Assembly: GCA_018224505.1 (NCBI GenBank)
Contig: JAGTVD010000470.1
Span: forward strand, 1 to 5,973
Reading direction: 5' to 3'
Source: Desulfatitalea sp.
GTDB taxonomy: Bacteria > Desulfobacterota > Desulfobacteria > Desulfobacterales > Desulfosarcinaceae
Length of the DNA stretch: 5,973 bases
Part shown: positions 5,167 through 5,973 of the stretch, one piece after another
Numbering within the stretch: position 1 is the stretch's first letter
Layout of the letters: every line of letters starts with the position of its first letter
Position numbers and translations under genes: made by a program
The notes under the pieces: model-generated
Told to the model about the DNA's origin: nothing
Database searches by the model: none
What the model saw: only the letters and a program-made list of their open reading frames with translations

Positions 5167-5883
5167 TTATGATCGCGAATCCTTCTTATCAAATCCCGGG
5201 CAACCTGTCATCCGGGCATGTTTGCGGCTCACGGGAAAGTGGCGGCAGATCCAGGGCTTGACATCGTGGATGCGGCACAACCAGAGCTTTTCAGAGGCGC
5301 CGCGCTTCAAAAAAGGACACGGCACGGCGAATTGGTTGGTGCCCGGCACGACCCACATCCGGAAGGTCTCCCGGCCGTCAGCCGTCTTGGATATGGCCAC
5401 CCATTCGAGGATGTCCGCCCGGCCCGTGGCCCGCAGGTGCGTCACATCCTCTTCGGTGATGCCGTCCCGGTAGTCGAGCGCGCGGCAGCAGCGGCCGCAT
5501 TGCCGGCACTCAAAGGCGTCCATGCCGGTATCGATGGCAATGCCGGTCCGTCCGGTGGCCGGATCCCGCGCCGCTTGGCAGGGGGCCTGAAACACGCGCT
5601 GGCAAACCACCGCCAACTGATCCGGATCCAGATCGGCCTGAACCACGGCCGCACACATGAATGCCACCAGCGCATCCCCATCCAGCCAGCGCATCCGCTG
5701 TCGGCCGCCGCCGGCGATCCACAGCCCATTTTTGCCCGGCTCCCGCTGAAAAACGGCATTGTCGCCGTGGATGGTGCGCAGCACCTCGCAATAGAGCATG
5801 GGCTGAGGCCCATAGCCGCTGAAATCGAGGCAAATGGCTTTCAGGGTCTGCGTTACGCTCAAAAAAAGCCGTTCTTGGGCCAC
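5167..5883 (-). CDS. YkgJ-type cysteine-cluster protein with N-terminal extension
   Basis: This encodes 238 residues from a GTG start. The C-terminal half carries the YkgJ/CxxCxxCC signature: ECRQCGRCC (Cys126, 129, 132, 133), then Cys189 (PCPFL), Cys203 (LCRIHD), Cys213 (ICRHFP) and Cys228 (GCPGF). Families of this type are expected to hold a zinc or Fe-S centre; the exact role is unknown. The first ~110 residues precede the cluster and are not recognised; they hold five more cysteines (18, 32, 77, 94, 102). The start is decided by AGGGGAGGTGATC eight bases before GTG 5883; an in-frame ATG at 5937 lies further upstream with no such site and overlaps the AT-rich promoter-like box. The gene heads a minus-strand operon with the CLAC-motif gene. 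Classification is firm; biochemical function is not. Confidence 0.88.
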   Translation of the reverse strand: MAQERLFLSVTQTLKAICLDFSGYGPQPMLYCEVLRTIHGDNAVFQREPGKNGLWIAGGGRQRMRWLDGDALVAFMCAAVVQADLDPDQLAVVCQRVFQAPCQAARDPATGRTGIAIDTGMDAFECRQCGRCCRALDYRDGITEEDVTHLRATGRADILEWVAISKTADGRETFRMWVVPGTNQFAVPCPFLKRGASEKLWLCRIHDVKPWICRHFPVSRKHARMTGCPGFDKKDSRS

Positions 5884-5887
5884 CGTG

Positions 5888-5899
5888 ATCACCTCCCCT
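5888..5899 (-). promoter_or_regulatory. Extended Shine-Dalgarno for the GTG start of the YkgJ-type gene
   Basis: On the minus strand, AGGGGAGGTGAT reads 5899 to 5888 and continues C. The part GGAGGTGATC is an exact 10-base complement of the usual 16S rRNA 3' end (GATCACCTCC). It lies 8 bases before GTG 5883, counted from GGAGG, which settles the start and suggests strong initiation despite the GTG. Confidence 0.75.
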
Positions 5900-5920
5900 G
5901 CCGGTTGCGGCGCCACCCGG

Positions 5921-5933
5921 TTATATATATAGC
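5921..5933 (-). promoter_or_regulatory. AT-rich -10-like box upstream of the minus-strand operon
   Basis: An island reading TATATATATAAC on the minus strand stands in otherwise GC-rich DNA about 40 bases before the GTG start. It can supply a -10 hexamer (TATAAC or TATATA). No convincing -35 was found 16-18 bases further upstream, so an alternative sigma factor or activator might be needed, or the promoter lies elsewhere. Confidence 0.3.
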
Positions 5934-5973
5934 ACACTGCCGCGGCCTCTGAGCCTACCCGTTCGTCGTGGTA

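Noticed and set aside
4417..5172. Plus-strand open frame of 251 codons
   Set aside because: It covers the 3' part of the RHH-like gene in another frame and the antisense of the CLAC-motif gene; no ribosome binding site.
309..5883. A single thiol/metal system uniting the Cys-rich protein, TrxB, the CLAC protein and the YkgJ-type protein
   Set aside because: Cysteine motifs are shared, but the genes lie in three separate transcription units on both strands, divided by terminators and repeats. Nothing in the sequence links them.
5218..5952. Plus-strand open frame of 244 codons
   Set aside because: It is antisense to the YkgJ-type gene with its ordered cysteine motif and strong ribosome binding site.

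Overview
The window looks like chromosomal DNA from a GC-rich anaerobic or sulfate-reducing bacterium of the Desulfobacterota (Desulfosarcina/Desulfobacter-like). This placement rests on remembered resemblance of several proteins (the short Cys-rich protein, the CLAC-motif protein, the N-terminally extended YkgJ-type protein and the tandem RHH-like protein) to Desulfobacterota hypothetical proteins, not on a search. There are no rRNA or tRNA genes, no CRISPR array, no phage genes and no intact transposase.

Layout: positions 1-176 are a pure tandem array of an 8-bp unit that runs off the left edge. A small two-gene unit follows on the plus strand: a 75-aa cysteine-rich protein (309-536) overlapping a 64-aa two-helix membrane protein (511-705), with a candidate promoter before it and a strong hairpin after it (753-783). 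About 270 bp of non-coding DNA precedes a second plus-strand operon: a protein with five S1 RNA-binding domains (1060-2538) overlapping thioredoxin reductase trxB (2535-3518) by ATGA, ended by a hairpin at 3558-3588.

Positions 3519-4073 hold no gene but are full of inverted repeats. They contain a REP-type inverted pair (3731-3830) nested in a larger structure (3687-3848), an AT-rich candidate promoter with a 13-bp palindrome (3918-3930), and a leader in which three hairpins compete with each other (3984-4043). The leader precedes a 214-aa protein (4074-4718) that looks like two fused ribbon-helix-helix units.

The right end is a minus-strand operon: a YkgJ-type Fe-S/zinc cysteine-cluster protein (5883 down to 5167), then a 133-aa protein with a CLAC motif (5127 down to 4726). 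It converges on the RHH-like gene with 7 bp between stop codons. Its probable terminator lies inside the 3' end of that gene.

The S1-like protein and TrxB are the only parts with well-defined family roles (RNA binding; NADPH-dependent thiol reduction). The other four genes are hypothetical or of only general family assignment. Three encode small or cysteine-motif proteins, but nothing in the sequence ties them into one system. The most unusual material is non-coding: the 8-bp array, the nested palindromic element and the switch-like leader.
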